This document shows, one piece after another, positions 6,228 to 6,961 of a DNA stretch of 6,961 bases. Position numbers and translations under genes: made by a program. The notes under the pieces were generated by a model. That model was given only the letters and a program-made list of their open reading frames with translations. It was not told where the DNA came from and did no database searches. The DNA comes from Bordetella parapertussis (lineage in GTDB: Bacteria > Pseudomonadota > Gammaproteobacteria > Burkholderiales > Burkholderiaceae_C). Numbering within the stretch: the first letter of the stretch is position 1; every line of letters starts with the position of its first letter. The stretch lies in the NCBI GenBank assembly GCA_945888535.1, contig CAMDAN010000113.1, positions 1 through 6,961 of the forward strand, written 5' to 3'.

Positions 6228-6961
6228 GTGTTAGTTCGGTTGCTAAAACGGGCTGAATACCACCGCAGAGCCATTGCATTAATTCTTGGACGGTGCGAAT
6301 CTGGCTTCCAAAAGGCAGTGTTCCCGCCCCTCGAAAGAACAGACCTTTGTGAACGTCGCCTTCAAAGGCATGGCCAAGCTGCTGGTCAATACAAAACTGC
6401 CCCATCGTTGCCACGCCATCACGCAAGCCGCAGTGGGTTAAACAGTCAAAAGACATATTGCATTTTTTCTTCACATGGGCAGCTTTTTGTAACTTGGGCT
6501 CAATCCGCAAGTACTTATCCAACCACGGCGTTCGAACGGCACGGGCCGGTAACCCAGCCACGCTGGTAAATTCAACCATGTCTTCAGGCTGAGCCCGAGC
6601 CAAAACCTGTTTAAAGGCGAGCGCCGCATCACACTCTTCGGTGACAGCGAAGGCGGTGCCAAGTTGCACTGCGGCAGCGCCCAATGCCTGGAGCCGCGCT
6701 ATGTCTTCTCGGCTTGAAATACCACCGGCAGCAATCAGCGGGATTTTTCCTTCCAAGCCGGATGCTTTAAAAAATTCCAAAACTTGAGGAAGTACCACAT
6801 CAAAGTCAAAGCGCGTGTCTTGCAGGTCGGCGACTTTGGCCGCCCCCAGATGGCCGCCAGCCAAGCGTGGGTGTTCAATCACAATGGCATCAGGCAAGCG
6901 GCCTTTCTTCTCCCATTTGCGAACCAAGAGCTGAACGCCTCGGGCATCGGACAGAATCGGA
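6214..6961 (-). CDS. Nitronate monooxygenase / 2-nitropropane dioxygenase family flavoprotein, partial (N-terminus outside window)
   Basis: The frame is open from the window edge to TGA at 6216-6214, about 248 codons, and covers the C-terminal part of an NPD-family TIM-barrel FMN enzyme. These enzymes oxidise alkyl nitronates or act as NAD(P)H-dependent flavin reductases, including FabK-like enoyl reductases; the exact substrate cannot be told here. Family marks are A-G-G-H-L-G (nucleotides about 6844-6861), the phosphate-binding I-A-A-G-G-I (6718-6735) and L-G-T-A-F (6649-6663). The C-terminal region holds a cysteine group spaced C-x5-C-x3-C-x12-C (6391-6462), followed by G-D-V-H-K-G-L-F-F (about 6335-6361), as in many family members of this subtype. 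A TTG at 6925-6927 could be read as a start, but codons upstream of it continue the family sequence (PILSDARGVQ), so the gene runs off the edge. Its stop overlaps nrdJ by 14 nt. Confidence 0.88.
   Translation of the reverse strand, partial: PILSDARGVQLLVRKWEKKGRLPDAIVIEHPRLAGGHLGAAKVADLQDTRFDFDVVLPQVLEFFKASGLEGKIPLIAAGGISSREDIARLQALGAAAVQLGTAFAVTEECDAALAFKQVLARAQPEDMVEFTSVAGLPARAVRTPWLDKYLRIEPKLQKAAHVKKKCNMSFDCLTHCGLRDGVATMGQFCIDQQLGHAFEGDVHKGLFFRGAGTLPFGSQIRTVQELMQWLCGGIQPVLATELTHEKQ

Noticed and set aside
6180..6569. 129-codon plus-strand frame across the nrdJ and nitronate monooxygenase junction
   Set aside because: It is antisense to two well-supported genes, with no domain and no convincing ribosome binding site.
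6214..6927. Nitronate monooxygenase gene as complete from a TTG at 6925-6927
   Set aside because: The frame remains open to the window edge and the upstream codons continue the family sequence. The missing N-terminal half of the barrel shows the gene is cut by the window.

Overview
The window looks like chromosomal DNA of a Gram-negative proteobacterium, most likely a betaproteobacterium of the Burkholderiales type. This is inferred from the overall look of the proteins (class II NrdJ, YgfZ and a YdjA-like nitroreductase, densely packed), not from a marker gene, so the taxonomy is tentative. There are no rRNA or tRNA genes, CRISPR arrays, insertion sequences or other mobile elements. Coding density is about 99%, and no gene-free stretch exceeds about 40 bases.

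Left part (1-1835, + strand): the 3' end of an unrecognised gene is followed at once by a 544-residue membrane channel, whose ribosome binding site overlaps the stop codon of the upstream gene. The channel is the most striking item. It has two complete S1-S4 voltage-sensor domains in tandem and then a single S5-filter-S6 potassium pore (filter SVGYGD), with a soluble helical tail. The two sensors align at a constant offset of 150 residues, and both keep the gating charges and the charge-transfer residues. A normal Kv subunit has one sensor per pore.

Right part (1876-6961, - strand): a tightly packed five-gene run converges on the channel. In transcription order it holds a nitronate monooxygenase-like flavoprotein (5' end outside the window), a B12-dependent ribonucleotide reductase (nrdJ), a YdjA-like nitroreductase, a small secreted four-cysteine protein, and the folate-binding Fe-S maintenance protein YgfZ. 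The first three are linked by overlaps (14 nt, then the 1-nt overlap TAATG); the other gaps are 15 and 18 nt. The set reads as an operon of flavin, radical, thiol and Fe-S proteins. Its promoter must lie beyond the right edge. No convincing intrinsic terminator is seen in the 40-nt convergent gap.

The operon genes are ordinary housekeeping or accessory metabolism. The double-sensor channel is the candidate for something not previously described.
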